64,000 nt of DNA from Flavobacterium sp. CFS9 (lineage in GTDB: Bacteria > Bacteroidota > Bacteroidia > Flavobacteriales > Flavobacteriaceae): NCBI RefSeq assembly GCF_041154745.1, contig NZ_AP031573.1, positions 2,914,001 through 2,978,000 on the forward strand, written 5' to 3'. The notes under the pieces are model-generated. The model was not told where the DNA came from, searched no databases, and worked only from the letters and a program-made list of their open reading frames with translations. The stretch's first letter is position 1, and each line of letters opens with the position of its first letter. This document shows positions 43,025 through 52,595 of the stretch, in pieces. The position numbers were made by a program, and so were the translations under genes.

Positions 43025-44770
43025 TTAATTTATTTGTACGATACTTCCTTTTACAATAGCCACTGCGCTGGAAGACATTTCAGCTCCCGCACTTCCTTCG
43101 GCTTTAAACTGCGCTTTGGCTTTTAAGGATACGTTGGTTCCTTCAATTTTAACGTCACCTGATGCGACTATCTCAATGTTTCCGGCGCTTTCCATTTTTA
43201 TACCATTACTGTCTATGGTAATGACATTCGAATTTTCATCTTCAATAACAATTACTCCCTGGTCTTCGTCGAGTGTTATTTTTTTGCCTGCAGGAGTTTC
43301 AATTCCTATCGATTTTTTATCGTCGTCAAATAGGACCTTCATTTCACTTCGGGTGACGATTCCTTTTTGGTGATTGTCGTCTAAAGCGGTAATAGGAGCA
43401 GGCTTTCCACTGCTGTGAAGCATACCCAGAACAATGGCGTTGTTAGGGTCTTCGCTGACAAAACCAATAATCACTTCATCTTCTATTTCAGGTCTGAAAA
43501 AAATACCTCTGTTTTCTCCTGCATCGGGCGAAGCCACGCGGCACCAAATACCCTGTTCTTCATTGTTGATGATCGGAATTTTGACCAGAATACGATCTTC
43601 GCCATTGGGATCGCCTTCCAGTTGTGTTACAATTCCGGCGTGAAGACCTTTAATGGCCGGAATGATTCCGGAACCTGTTGGCGTGTGAATGTCATAAGTT
43701 TCAGAGAACCATTCAGGATTTAATCCGAATTGGGCATCGATCGTCCAGTTTCCTTCCGTCAGTTCGTGAAAAACTCCTGTGACGTAAGCACTTCCGTTGA
43801 ATCGGTCGCCCACGCCTTCCAGTGTAATGATGGTGTTGGGCTTTACGGCAGGGATTCCCTGAAATTTGACTCTTCCGCGGACTTTGGACAATTGCTGAAA
43901 CAGTAATTTGGCATCGGCCCAGTCCTGTAATTCTGTTTTGGTAATCGTACCGCCGTGACGCAGTTCCAGATTTTCCAGTTCGATAGTTTCAGATAAATCA
44001 GAAGCCGATAAATTCCCATTGAGACTTACACCGGGATCACTGGCTTCGATTTCTACTAATTCCTGATTGGTATAATCCCAACTGTACGAAGACACTTTGG
44101 CAAATTGATTTCGGGCATCAATTTCGGCATCAAAATCGAGTAAAGTTGCTCCGAAAGTAATGGTTTCAATAGCTGCTGAACTCAAATCGGGTTTACTGAT
44201 GGTGATTTTTCCGTTCTCAACAAAACAAAGTTTTCCGTTAGCCTGCGCTCTTGAAACGATAAAATCCCAGTCGGAAGTATTGTACTGAACCAGTTCTTTA
44301 TGGCTGAAATTAGTGGCTTCAACGTCTTTTTCCAGTCCGTATGTGCCTATAATTTCCTCAAAAGCGTCACTGTCTTTTACATCATAAAAATACTTGCTCT
44401 TTCTGCCGATGGTTAGTTTTACCGCTTCGTCTTTGCATTCAATAATCAGCAAAGAAGCACCGCTCTTTATTTTAATCGAATGTTTGATGATGACTCCTTT
44501 GTAAATGGCCTCCTCATCATTGTGATAACCGGCATTGATTTCAATTTTTTTCCCCGGAATCAACAAATCCTCATTACTCAGTTTAAAATCTCTTTCAGAA
44601 GCTTCTCCGTCTGTGAGAACAATTTGAGCCATAGGAATCCGGTTTACCTCATTTTGCACTACAATACTTTTTACCTGATAGGTTTTAGACAATTCTTCAC
44701 CTTCAATTAAAATTTTGTATGTTACTAAATCGGCACTTTGACTGGTTTGTATGACTCCGCTGTTGTTCAT
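43025..44770 (-). CDS. VgrG-like spike protein, Afp8-like
   Basis: This 581-residue protein has gp27-like N-terminal hub domains (about 10-370) and an OB-fold with GLHAGIVTQLEGDPNGEDRILVKIPI (about 375-400) and GIWCRVASPDAGENRGIFFRPEIEDEVIIGF. A repetitive beta-helix needle follows (about 480-581, with KKITLDEDQGVIVIEDENSNVITIDSNGIKME). Length and layout match Afp8/VgrG spikes. No extra effector domain is fused at the C-terminus. The start overlaps the LysM gene stop by 1 bp. Confidence 0.92.
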   Translation of the reverse strand: MNNSGVIQTSQSADLVTYKILIEGEELSKTYQVKSIVVQNEVNRIPMAQIVLTDGEASERDFKLSNEDLLIPGKKIEINAGYHNDEEAIYKGVIIKHSIKIKSGASLLIIECKDEAVKLTIGRKSKYFYDVKDSDAFEEIIGTYGLEKDVEATNFSHKELVQYNTSDWDFIVSRAQANGKLCFVENGKITISKPDLSSAAIETITFGATLLDFDAEIDARNQFAKVSSYSWDYTNQELVEIEASDPGVSLNGNLSASDLSETIELENLELRHGGTITKTELQDWADAKLLFQQLSKVRGRVKFQGIPAVKPNTIITLEGVGDRFNGSAYVTGVFHELTEGNWTIDAQFGLNPEWFSETYDIHTPTGSGIIPAIKGLHAGIVTQLEGDPNGEDRILVKIPIINNEEQGIWCRVASPDAGENRGIFFRPEIEDEVIIGFVSEDPNNAIVLGMLHSSGKPAPITALDDNHQKGIVTRSEMKVLFDDDKKSIGIETPAGKKITLDEDQGVIVIEDENSNVITIDSNGIKMESAGNIEIVASGDVKIEGTNVSLKAKAQFKAEGSAGAEMSSSAVAIVKGSIVQIN

Positions 44771-45453
44771 CAGGATTGTTTTTGTAAGGGTGGGAAAAAA
44801 AGTTTTTGCCCTGTTTTTAATTTTCTGAAATTGATAATGTTATTGACTTTTGCGACTTCGAGATAATACTTAGAATCACCGTAAATATGATAGGTCATCA
44901 AGGGTAAAGTATCGCCTTCTTTTACAATTCTGTAATGCGTTAAATCCGGCGATTTATTATTTTCTCTGGCTGCTCTGAGGTTGTCTTCCACAAAACCCTG
45001 AAATTTCGCTTTGGCGATAGCCCTGATCGGAGTTCCGTCCGGTTTAAAGAGCTTAAATTCTATTTCCATCTCGGTTAGAGCCCCTTTAAAAAGTAAGGTT
45101 CCCCATGAAATCATAAGATAGTTGGGTTTGTGTTCGTCACCGTTGTAATCCAGAATGACCTTTTTAAATTTCTCGATGTCATCTATAATACCGTCATCCG
45201 TACTTTTGTAACCGTTGATCACTCCCGATCGGTCGAAAACAAAATCAAGTTCCAAATCCTCCGGCAGTTTTTTGTTGAACTTGGGAGATACCGTACTCGT
45301 TCCTGAGGCCTGAGTGTCATCAGTCTCAATTTTATAGTGATAGGTATATTTCTCCGGATTCATAAGCGTAGAAAACTTACCATCGGCAATTTTGTTATTA
45401 AACTGCGGGTCACTATAAGCTACGATTTTCAGTTTTTCTAATTCTCCTGCCAT
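44770..45453 (-). CDS. LysM-domain baseplate hub protein, Afp7-like
   Basis: This 227-residue protein has a conserved N-terminal domain with EKLKIVAYSDPQFN and PEKYTYHYKI. The C-terminal LysM-like domain (about 175-225) has YRIVKEGDTLPLMTYHIYGDSKYYLEVAKVNN and TGQKLFFPP. This is the gp53/gpX-type protein that links tube and spike in contractile systems. Length matches Afp7. It follows the small DUF5908 gene by 2 bp. Confidence 0.92.
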   Translation of the reverse strand: MAGELEKLKIVAYSDPQFNNKIADGKFSTLMNPEKYTYHYKIETDDTQASGTSTVSPKFNKKLPEDLELDFVFDRSGVINGYKSTDDGIIDDIEKFKKVILDYNGDEHKPNYLMISWGTLLFKGALTEMEIEFKLFKPDGTPIRAIAKAKFQGFVEDNLRAARENNKSPDLTHYRIVKEGDTLPLMTYHIYGDSKYYLEVAKVNNIINFRKLKTGQKLFFPPLQKQS

Positions 45454-45455
45454 GA

Positions 45456-45614
45456 TTAGCGTTCTTTTTTACGTTCGATAATTTTCATTACCTGATCTAC
45501 GCATTCGGCAACGGGTTCTTCCTCTTTACCTTTCGGAGAATTTGGAGAAGCAGCCGGTTTCGATCCTTCACTCACATTTATTTTAATGTGTAGTTCTTTA
45601 ATTTCTATTGGCAT
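45456..45614 (-). CDS. DUF5908-family small protein (Afp6-like position)
   Basis: This 52-residue ORF starts at ATG 45614 and ends at TAA 45456-45458. The product begins MPIEIKELHIKINV, the DUF5908 signature, and ends with an amphipathic basic helix CVDQVMKIIERKKER. The middle is a Ser/Pro/Lys/Glu linker. It fits exactly between the second tube gene (2 bp) and the LysM gene (2 bp). Proteins of this family occur at the same place in eCIS and T6SS-iv-like clusters. The function is unknown. Confidence 0.85.
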   Translation of the reverse strand: MPIEIKELHIKINVSEGSKPAASPNSPKGKEEEPVAECVDQVMKIIERKKER

Positions 45615-45616
45615 GA

Positions 45617-46063
45617 CTAACTTTTCATTAAGGTGAAATAATTGTAAGTAAGCTCAATGTTTTCGACAACGAGCTTGCTTTCTTCTGCGTTAAAGTCTTC
45701 AACCGACCATTTTACAGGGTAGGCGTGAACCACATTCCAGGAAACCAAAGGCTGATGCTCCTGATTGAGTAGTTTAACGGTCAGGTTTACAGGTTCAAAA
45801 GAAAAATTTTCAATAGCTTTTCTGCACCAGTCAATGACATCAGAATCAATCAGTATTCCTCTCTTTAAAGTCAGGTTTGGATATTTTGTCTTTACAGGGA
45901 GTTTGTGTTTGAATCTGTTTTCTCCACCCTCGGCAATTTCTTCTGTCTCGATATCAACAGACAAGCCGGAAACCGATTGGAACTGATGGTCTTTTTCTTT
46001 CGTACCAAGACCCTGAAATTCTACTAAAAAGTGAAAACCGACAGGTGGATAATAATTAGCCAT
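45617..46063 (-). CDS. Second tube protein, Afp5-like
   Basis: This 148-residue protein is of the T4-gp19-like tube family. It has YPPVGFHFLVEFQGL at the start, FQSVSGLSVDIETEEIAEGGENRFKHKLP in the middle and VNLTVKLLNQEHQPLVSWNVVHAYP near the end. It is paralogous to the main tube protein encoded directly upstream. In Afp and AlgoCIS the second tube protein forms the first ring on the baseplate. That role is likely here. Confidence 0.92.
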   Translation of the reverse strand: MANYYPPVGFHFLVEFQGLGTKEKDHQFQSVSGLSVDIETEEIAEGGENRFKHKLPVKTKYPNLTLKRGILIDSDVIDWCRKAIENFSFEPVNLTVKLLNQEHQPLVSWNVVHAYPVKWSVEDFNAEESKLVVENIELTYNYFTLMKS

Positions 46064-46065
46064 GA

Positions 46066-46494
46066 TTAGTCATTTTGAATCGATAAACCTTCGTGAACCA
46101 ATTCCATAGATTCGATTGCGACTTCGTTTCCGTCGGCTTTTAAATCAGTGGACTGAATTTTGGTAGGCCAGGCATTTTTTACTTTCCAGGTGATTACAGG
46201 ATTGTGTTCTTCGTCCAGTAATTTGATGGTAATATCTCTTCTTTCTATGGTATTTAATTTTACCGTATTCCACCACGCATAATACTCGTTATCACTTTTA
46301 AAAGTTCCTCTCTTCAGTGTGATGTTGGAGAATTTCTGCATGCCCGGCATTTTGATCTTGCTGTACTCGGGACTTGCTCCCTGACGGTATTCAATAACCT
46401 CAGTTTCGACATCTAATCCCGAAACTTCTGTAAATCCTATTTTTGTTCCACCCCAGTCAACTGAGAAATGAAACTTTGATAGCGGATAACTCAT
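46066..46494 (-). CDS. Main tube protein, Afp1-like
   Basis: This 142-residue protein has YPLSKFHFSVDWGG, TEVSGLDVETEVIEYRQG, NITLKRGTF and ITIKLLDEEHNPVITWKVKNAWP, all blocks of the gp19/Hcp-like tube family. It follows the sheath gene after 30 bp and precedes the second tube gene by 2 bp. The two tube genes are the only ones in the cluster with this fold. Confidence 0.93.
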   Translation of the reverse strand: MSYPLSKFHFSVDWGGTKIGFTEVSGLDVETEVIEYRQGASPEYSKIKMPGMQKFSNITLKRGTFKSDNEYYAWWNTVKLNTIERRDITIKLLDEEHNPVITWKVKNAWPTKIQSTDLKADGNEVAIESMELVHEGLSIQND

Positions 46495-46524
46495 GATCTA
46501 TATTTTTTAGTGTTAGTGTTTTAA

Positions 46525-48621
46525 TTAAGATTCCTGCATTTTGTGAGAGAAGCGAAGTATGATAAATTCTGCCGGACGAACCACTGCCATTCCAATTTCG
46601 ACAATTAAACGCCCTTCGAGAATGTCTATAGCCGACATAGTTTGTCCCAATCCGATTCTGACATAAAAAGCCTGTTCCGGTTTAGCTCCGGCCAACGCTC
46701 CGGCTCTCCACTGCAGAATAAGGAAATTCTCGATCATGGCTCGCACGCGTATCCAGGTGTTGGCATCGTTAGGTTCAAACACAAATTGTTCGGTCGCTTT
46801 TTTGATGGATTCTTCGGCCATATTAAAGAAACGTCTCACTGGTACATAGCGCCATTCGTTATCGTTTCCGGCTAATGTTCGGGAGCCCCAAACCAAAGTT
46901 CCTTTACCGGTGAAGCTTCTGATGGCATTGATTGATTTTCCGGCAACGGTATCGACATTTAAACCGTCCTGAATGTTGTTGGTGATTTTTACGGTAGGTT
47001 TTATGACATAGTTCAGACTTACATTTGCAGGCGCTTTCCAAACCCCTCTGTCTTTGTCAACTCTCGCATAAACTCCGGCAATAGCAGAGCTTGGCGGAAG
47101 TGTTATCGGCAGGTTGTAAATTTCGGTAAGGATTTTATTGTAAGTAGCATTGTCAACTGCTTCCAGAGCACTTAGTTTTCTTCCGTTTAATGCTCCATTA
47201 TTTAAATCTTTTCCGTTAACCGATTTAATAGCAGCTAGAAGCGCGGTAAGAGCGGCAGCAATGCCTGAGAAATTATTGACTAGTCCGCTAATTCCCGTTT
47301 GAGCATTCAGAGGAGTATAGGTTACCAGTTTTTTTAATTCGGTGTCAAAATTTAAAGTATCGGTTAGCAGAATTTTTTTCAGTTTAGGATCTGTGTTTTC
47401 ATCCTGTATTTTTTTCTTTAACGCTTTTAAATTTTTATAGACAGCATCGATTTTACCCGGAGCCGTAAAAATTAAATTGAAAGTATTCAGGGTTGAGGTG
47501 ATGGTATTTGCAATTCCGGGATCCTCGTCTGAGATGGTACTGATGGCAGCATTGGCTTCATCGTTTAATGAACTCTTTAATATAGACAAAGCTTCCAAAG
47601 TAGTCAGTAAAGGGTTCAGTTTATTTAAGAAAGCCGTTTTTTTTGCAGGGCTGCTCGCAAAGGTTCCGCCTAAATCAAAACCGGTGGCATTATTACTGTA
47701 CATTTGTAACAACAGATCACTAATTTGTCCGGCAATATCGCCAGCCACTGGTTCACTTACCAATTTGGTCACTGTAGCCGTAATTCCGGTAGCAGGATCT
47801 TCAATGGGTACTAATCCCTCAGCAATTTTATCGTAAGCTTTTGCCGTATAAGAATAGTGTTTTAAAACAATTTTACTCGCATCAAAAGCATAATCAAGTA
47901 TGGTCTCTAAGTGAGGATAATAAGCTGCTCCGTATTTAATCGTATCTTTTTCAGAACTAACTTTATTTCGTAAATCGTCTATATTCGTATCTGTAGGGCT
48001 TGATTCATCATAATTCAGTGTATCAATCAAGGTAAATCTGTCCTGAAGATTTTGGCATTGAGTCAGTGCATCGTTGTATAACCCGTAGTAGTCCGTAATC
48101 GTAATTCCCGAAACTTTTGTGGCGTCCGGAAACAATAACAACGTCGGTTCATCTACTTTTTCGATTTCTGCTAGTCCGCTTTTCAGCGCATTGCTATTGT
48201 TGATGGTAGTAACAGGAGAATCTGCGTCATCTAAATCATTGCCATAACGTCCTACTGAAACAATGTAGCAAGGACCACCGCCATTGGCAAAAAACAATTG
48301 CAGCGAATAATACATCAGGAAAGGCTGCTTTGAAGTAGGCTGATCTACAATAATAGATCTGACGTCACCATTATCAGTAGAAACATCATTGATGGTAACA
48401 CTAATGGTTGTTTCCGGTTTTGCAGAGCCGAAAAAACGTTCGTATTCTAAGAGAGATGTTATTCGGGTTGGTTTTAATTTCAAATCTCCATTAATCTTGT
48501 TTGTAGCTTTTTCAGTATAGCCAATAAAAGCGGGAATTGCTGTTTCTACCTGGGCAACAGAAGGAGGGAATTTTACGATTTCCTCCACATATACCCCGGG
48601 TGTTTTGTAAGTTGTTGCCAT
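46525..48621 (-). CDS. Contractile sheath protein, Afp2-4-like
   Basis: This 698-residue protein has the sheath N-terminus TYKTPGVYVEEIVKFPPSVAQVETAIPAFIGYT and the C-terminal contraction domain (about 545-698), with VWGSRTLAGNDNEWRYVPVRRFFNMAEESIKKATEQFVFEPND and GLGQTMSAIDILEGRLIVEIGMAVVRPAEFIILRF. The middle (about 180-540) is a large, poorly conserved insertion with Thr/Lys-rich helices. Other clusters encode two or three sheath paralogues (Afp2, 3, 4). Here only one sheath gene is visible, so a simple one-sheath particle is likely. Confidence 0.93.
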   Translation of the reverse strand: MATTYKTPGVYVEEIVKFPPSVAQVETAIPAFIGYTEKATNKINGDLKLKPTRITSLLEYERFFGSAKPETTISVTINDVSTDNGDVRSIIVDQPTSKQPFLMYYSLQLFFANGGGPCYIVSVGRYGNDLDDADSPVTTINNSNALKSGLAEIEKVDEPTLLLFPDATKVSGITITDYYGLYNDALTQCQNLQDRFTLIDTLNYDESSPTDTNIDDLRNKVSSEKDTIKYGAAYYPHLETILDYAFDASKIVLKHYSYTAKAYDKIAEGLVPIEDPATGITATVTKLVSEPVAGDIAGQISDLLLQMYSNNATGFDLGGTFASSPAKKTAFLNKLNPLLTTLEALSILKSSLNDEANAAISTISDEDPGIANTITSTLNTFNLIFTAPGKIDAVYKNLKALKKKIQDENTDPKLKKILLTDTLNFDTELKKLVTYTPLNAQTGISGLVNNFSGIAAALTALLAAIKSVNGKDLNNGALNGRKLSALEAVDNATYNKILTEIYNLPITLPPSSAIAGVYARVDKDRGVWKAPANVSLNYVIKPTVKITNNIQDGLNVDTVAGKSINAIRSFTGKGTLVWGSRTLAGNDNEWRYVPVRRFFNMAEESIKKATEQFVFEPNDANTWIRVRAMIENFLILQWRAGALAGAKPEQAFYVRIGLGQTMSAIDILEGRLIVEIGMAVVRPAEFIILRFSHKMQES

Positions 48622-48640
48622 GATTAATTGTTTTTAATTA

Positions 48641-49483
48641 TTAAATAAATATTTCAGAATAGTAATCACCATTGTCTTTTGTTATTGATTTTACAGATGG
48701 ATTAGGATAGCTGCTGCTCACCGGCTGTGGTATATCAAAATCGGTTAGCGGATCAATTTCAACAAAGCCGGAACGCGTTAAAGGTTTTGTCGAGTTGGTT
48801 TCAATTTCGGTAGCCGCTTTCCGGTTGATGTATTTCCAAAGCGTTTTTCGGTTGTCAAAATGGATTTTGAAGTTTGGACTGTTCAATTTACCATCATCGT
48901 CCAAAATTTTTTCAGGATTATTATCGCCTTGCATCGTCAGTGAAGTAATTCCAAATAGATCTTGTGTCTCTGATGAATGTAGTGTCGAAATTAGATCAGC
49001 AGTGGTTTCTTCGGATACTAAATAGGCACTTGATATTAACTTGTTGTCATTAATTTTTGGAAGATATTTGAAAGTAACCGGTTCTTTAGGAGGTCTCACG
49101 TTACTAAACAGAAATACCCGGTTAGGAGTAAATTCTAAATTGGTATAATTTTCAAATTGATAGTCGTGGATAGTGATTAGAAAGTTCAGGTTCAGATCGG
49201 AAGGAACCTTGATAAACGGATCTGTTTCGTCAGCTTCTTTGACTTTAATATAAATCTTGAAACCCGTTTTACTTTCTTTGAATACCATTTTATAGTTTTG
49301 GAGTATGGTGTAGGTCTCCAGTGTTGGTGTGATCGTGGTGAAAACGTCAGTATTGAATTTTTGCAGCATTTTTTCTTTATCATCATTCGACATACTTGCA
49401 AAGGTCTCTTCACCGTTATTCAGGAAATAATTGTGCAAAAGAGTTACTTCCAATAACAATCCGTATGTGATACTGTAACTCAT
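48641..49483 (-). CDS. Conserved eCIS-associated protein of unknown function
   Basis: This 280-residue protein starts MSYSITYGLLLEVTLLHNYFLNNGEE and is beta-rich in the middle (FKIYIKVKEAD, FLITIHDYQFENYT). It ends with a Pro-rich segment and SEIFI. I do not recognise a domain, but proteins with this size, position (between the DUF4255 and sheath genes) and start occur in Bacteroidetes injection clusters. The stop lies 19 bp before the sheath start, and the start overlaps the DUF4255 stop by 4 bp. A cap-adaptor or baseplate role is possible. Confidence 0.65.
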   Translation of the reverse strand: MSYSITYGLLLEVTLLHNYFLNNGEETFASMSNDDKEKMLQKFNTDVFTTITPTLETYTILQNYKMVFKESKTGFKIYIKVKEADETDPFIKVPSDLNLNFLITIHDYQFENYTNLEFTPNRVFLFSNVRPPKEPVTFKYLPKINDNKLISSAYLVSEETTADLISTLHSSETQDLFGITSLTMQGDNNPEKILDDDGKLNSPNFKIHFDNRKTLWKYINRKAATEIETNSTKPLTRSGFVEIDPLTDFDIPQPVSSSYPNPSVKSITKDNGDYYSEIFI

Positions 49484-50082
49484 GACTGTTTTCTTGTTTT
49501 CGTTATACCCTTAATTCTGCTGATCAGTGGTCCTTCGCTTTGAGCAATATTGCGTTCAATTTGTATCATGCTCACCTTGTACAAGGCCGATGGAAGCTGC
49601 TTGCCGCCCAAAGTTCCCCAGATGTAGTTCAGTTCTTCAAAAGTGGGCGTGTAAAGCTCGACGGTAAATTTGAAGTTGTCGATATTGGCCATTGCCACAT
49701 TATTTCGGTTGTAAATAGTATCGGATTGTGTAAAAAGTTTTTTCCCCTGAAAAAAAGTAATGATTTTCGAAATATCATTTAAAGAGTTGATGTATATGGT
49801 TCTGTTGGCGCTAAAAAGCAAGTACAGATTTAAGTTGATGACACTGTTTTTGTAGATTGTTTTACTGCCTTGAACCATGTGATTGGGAAAGTTTTTCAAA
49901 GTTGCTTCTTCATCCAGATTGATGAGAGTAAGTGCTACCTTATCTTCCAGATTTCCGGATACAGTTTCATTCTGCGACTCCAGAAAAGCTATGTTTTCAG
50001 GCACAACCGTTTTTTCCAACCCAATTTCGTCGAGGTAGTTGTTGACTTGTTCTGTAATTATCTGAATAACTTCAAAAATCAT
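49480..50082 (-). CDS. DUF4255 tube terminator/cap protein, Afp16-like
   Basis: This 200-residue protein starts at ATG 50082 (MIFEVIQIITEQVNNYLDE). The longer frame from 50133 adds 17 residues without a homologous look, so I prefer the internal start. It has the family core VALTLINLDEEATLKN, YKNSVINLNLYLLFSAN and the C-terminal IWGTLGGKQLPSALYKVSMIQIER. DUF4255 proteins match Afp16/PVC16, which cap and fix the tube and sheath length. As the first gene it marks the 5' end of the 32.5-kb eCIS operon. Confidence 0.88.
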   Translation of the reverse strand: MIFEVIQIITEQVNNYLDEIGLEKTVVPENIAFLESQNETVSGNLEDKVALTLINLDEEATLKNFPNHMVQGSKTIYKNSVINLNLYLLFSANRTIYINSLNDISKIITFFQGKKLFTQSDTIYNRNNVAMANIDNFKFTVELYTPTFEELNYIWGTLGGKQLPSALYKVSMIQIERNIAQSEGPLISRIKGITKTRKQS

Positions 50083-50832
50083 CTGGTGAAAAAGTTTTAA
50101 TATTCTGATATTCTTTAAGAAAAGGCAATTCAAATCTCTGCCTTTTTTAAAGCAATGGGGGTATTTTAGGCTTGTTTTTGTGATATTCCGCTTGTAGTAA
50201 TACGATGTAAATAGGCTAAAAAAGAAGTAGCTCTAAGGCGCAGATTCAAAAATAAAAAGAAGTGTTTCCCGGCTTAAATTTGGATTTGTAATAAAAACTT
50301 GGGCTTATAGAATATCTAAATTAGAAAAACTTAGGGACATCAGGACAGCGTAAAAATACCCTTTTTTTAATAATCTTCATATTTGTAAAATATTAATTTT
50401 CAGTTACTTATGTGTTAATTGGTGTTTTTGATTTATATTTTTAGAAAAAAATAACGTCAGAATTTCCGCATAACATCAAAAAACTATTACGGAAAAGCGT
50501 AAAACGGTTGTTTTTTTAGGTCTATTTGTTTGTTATACAGATGGATATGTTTTTGTTCGGCGGTTGAGGAGTCATTTTTAGCCTAAAAAAAAGGAAAAGA
50601 CTATGATAAAGAGACCGGCCTTTGTTCTAAAATGCAAAAACTGACCTCATGCTGTTATTTGGGTTTCTCATGGATAAAAAATCGGCACTCATGCCTTTTT
50701 TTCAATTTGAGTTCAGACAGACTGGTAATTTTATAATGAAATTCAAATCAGGAGATCGCTTCAAAAGAATACCAGTGAAGAGATCTGCTGTCCAAAACAA
50801 AAACAAGACTCCTAATTTAGAACCGCCAAACA
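50083..50832. other. 750-bp intergenic region before the eCIS operon and the oxidase pair
   Basis: No convincing gene is present. A short frame at 50649-50963 overlaps the decarboxylase start and has no protein-like signal. On the minus strand TATTTTTG (50249-50256) fits the TAnnTTTG element of an eCIS promoter, but no TTG box at the right distance was seen. The region is AT-rich and must hold both divergent promoters. Confidence 0.4.
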
Positions 50833-52551
50833 ATGAAACCTACAAAAGAATTTACAGTGGCAGATTATCTGCTTACCCGACTCAAACAATTAAATGTTAC
50901 CGAGGTCTTTCAGATTCCGGGAGATTATGTAAAACATTTTACACAAGCTCTCGAAGACTTTAACGGTATTAAAACTATTGGAACTTCAAACGAACTGGAT
51001 GCTTCGTATGCAGCAGATGCCTATGCCCGTACACGAGGTTTAGGAGCAGTATCGTTGCAATATGGGGTAAGTACTTACAGCGCATTGAATGCTATTGCAG
51101 GTGCTTATGTAGAACGAAGTCCTGTGGTTGTAATTAGTGCGACACCCGGAGCTGATGCAAGGCAAATTGGAAATATGTACAATGTACTTTATCACCATTC
51201 TACAGGCAATCTTAATGCCGATCAGGAAATTTTTGAAAGAGTAACCGTTGCGGCCGAAACCCTAAGCAGTTCTGTCGATGCTCCCGAAAAAATCGATAAC
51301 TTAATCATCGCAGCACTTACACATCAGCGTCCGGTTTATATAGCCTGTTACAAAGAGGTGTGGGGCGAACCTTGTCCTAAACCTTCCAATAAAAAATTAG
51401 AACCTCAGATCATAAAAAGCGAAGCAGCTGAATTGGAGAATGCAGTTTCGCAAGCCTGGACACAAATCAGTCAGTCCAAAAAACCGCTGATTTTTGCAGG
51501 AGTAGAGCTTTTACGACACAATTTAACAAAGCAGTTAGAAGAGCTTATCAAAGCAAGTGGAATGCTGTACACTACAACGTCACTCGGAAAAACAGTCCTG
51601 GATGAGAAAGGAGATAAGTTTATAGGAACGTACTCTGATCAGGCTTCGATACCCGAAGTCATTAAGATAGTGGAAGCTTCAGACTGTATTTTATCTTTAG
51701 GAACGATTATTACCGATGATTATTTATGGCTGGTAGAAAATAAATTTTCAGCCATGATTCAGGCAACCACGCAGGAAATGAGGGTAGGTTATTTTACTTA
51801 TGAAAATGTAACCTTAAAAGATTTCATCGAAGCCTTAACCGAACGATTCAAAAAAGCTTCAGGATATCCTTTAAAAGCAGTAGCTCCGGCTCAGCCAAAA
51901 TTTCCCGAACCATGGCGATCCAACTCCGATCCGAAATATGATAAGATTCCCGAAATAATAACCTTTAACCGCTTTTTTGAGAGAGCCACTTATTTTCTGG
52001 AAAAACAAAAAATGCTGGACGATATTGTGTTCACTTTTGGGGTGAGTTCATCCATGTATGTAGCCACCAATATGTACGGATTATCCAAGAATGCTTTTAT
52101 TTCTTCTGCGGCCTGGCAGTGTATCGGTTTTGAAACCGGTGCGGCTTCCGGAGCTCAGTTAGGAAGCGGTAAACAAGCCTGGACTATCGCAGGTGACGGT
52201 GGTTTTATGATGGTTGCACAAGCACTTTCGACCCTGGTAAAATACAATATCAACTCCGTAATCTTTGTGATGAGCAATGGAGTATATGCTATCGAGCAGG
52301 TATATGTAGATATGGATTCGTTTAAAGCAGGCCCGTCTCATAAGTTTGATGAATTTGATATTCTTCCAAAATGGGACTATCCCGCATTGGCTAAAGCATT
52401 TGGAGCAAAGAGTTACCGTGCTGAAACCGTTAAAGAATTAGACGAGGTACTTCTTAAACTAAAAGAAAAAACAAATCTGCCCACTCTGGTAGAAATTATA
52501 ATCCCTCAAAAAGACCTGGCACAGCAAATGGAAAGGCTGGGGAACGAATAA
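50833..52551 (+). CDS. ThDP-dependent 2-oxo acid decarboxylase (pyruvate/indolepyruvate decarboxylase type)
   Basis: This 572-residue protein shows the N-terminal PYR domain with IPGDY, catalytic Glu54 (SNELDASYAADAYAR) and the His pair His121-His122 (LYHHSTG). The C-terminal PP domain has the ThDP motif beginning GDGG at 454-457 (GDGGFMMVAQAL) and ending in VMSN. These residues distinguish pyruvate/indolepyruvate/phenylpyruvate decarboxylases from acetolactate synthases. It is followed after 44 bp by a flavin amine oxidase. A two-step route from amino acid to keto acid to aldehyde is the simplest reading. The exact substrate cannot be told. Confidence 0.85.
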   Translation: MKPTKEFTVADYLLTRLKQLNVTEVFQIPGDYVKHFTQALEDFNGIKTIGTSNELDASYAADAYARTRGLGAVSLQYGVSTYSALNAIAGAYVERSPVVVISATPGADARQIGNMYNVLYHHSTGNLNADQEIFERVTVAAETLSSSVDAPEKIDNLIIAALTHQRPVYIACYKEVWGEPCPKPSNKKLEPQIIKSEAAELENAVSQAWTQISQSKKPLIFAGVELLRHNLTKQLEELIKASGMLYTTTSLGKTVLDEKGDKFIGTYSDQASIPEVIKIVEASDCILSLGTIITDDYLWLVENKFSAMIQATTQEMRVGYFTYENVTLKDFIEALTERFKKASGYPLKAVAPAQPKFPEPWRSNSDPKYDKIPEIITFNRFFERATYFLEKQKMLDDIVFTFGVSSSMYVATNMYGLSKNAFISSAAWQCIGFETGAASGAQLGSGKQAWTIAGDGGFMMVAQALSTLVKYNINSVIFVMSNGVYAIEQVYVDMDSFKAGPSHKFDEFDILPKWDYPALAKAFGAKSYRAETVKELDEVLLKLKEKTNLPTLVEIIIPQKDLAQQMERLGNE

Positions 52552-52595
52552 AACAACCACCAAAAGCAATAAAAAAAAATTAAAAATATAATATC

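Noticed and set aside
17558..50082. The cluster as a prophage or T6SS
   Set aside because: There are no capsid, terminase, integrase or lysis genes, and no TssJLM membrane complex; the AAA+ protein, DUF4255, DUF4157 and CIS tape-measure type point to eCIS.
50649..50963. 104-codon ORF before the decarboxylase
   Set aside because: It overlaps the decarboxylase start in another frame, and its composition is not protein-like.
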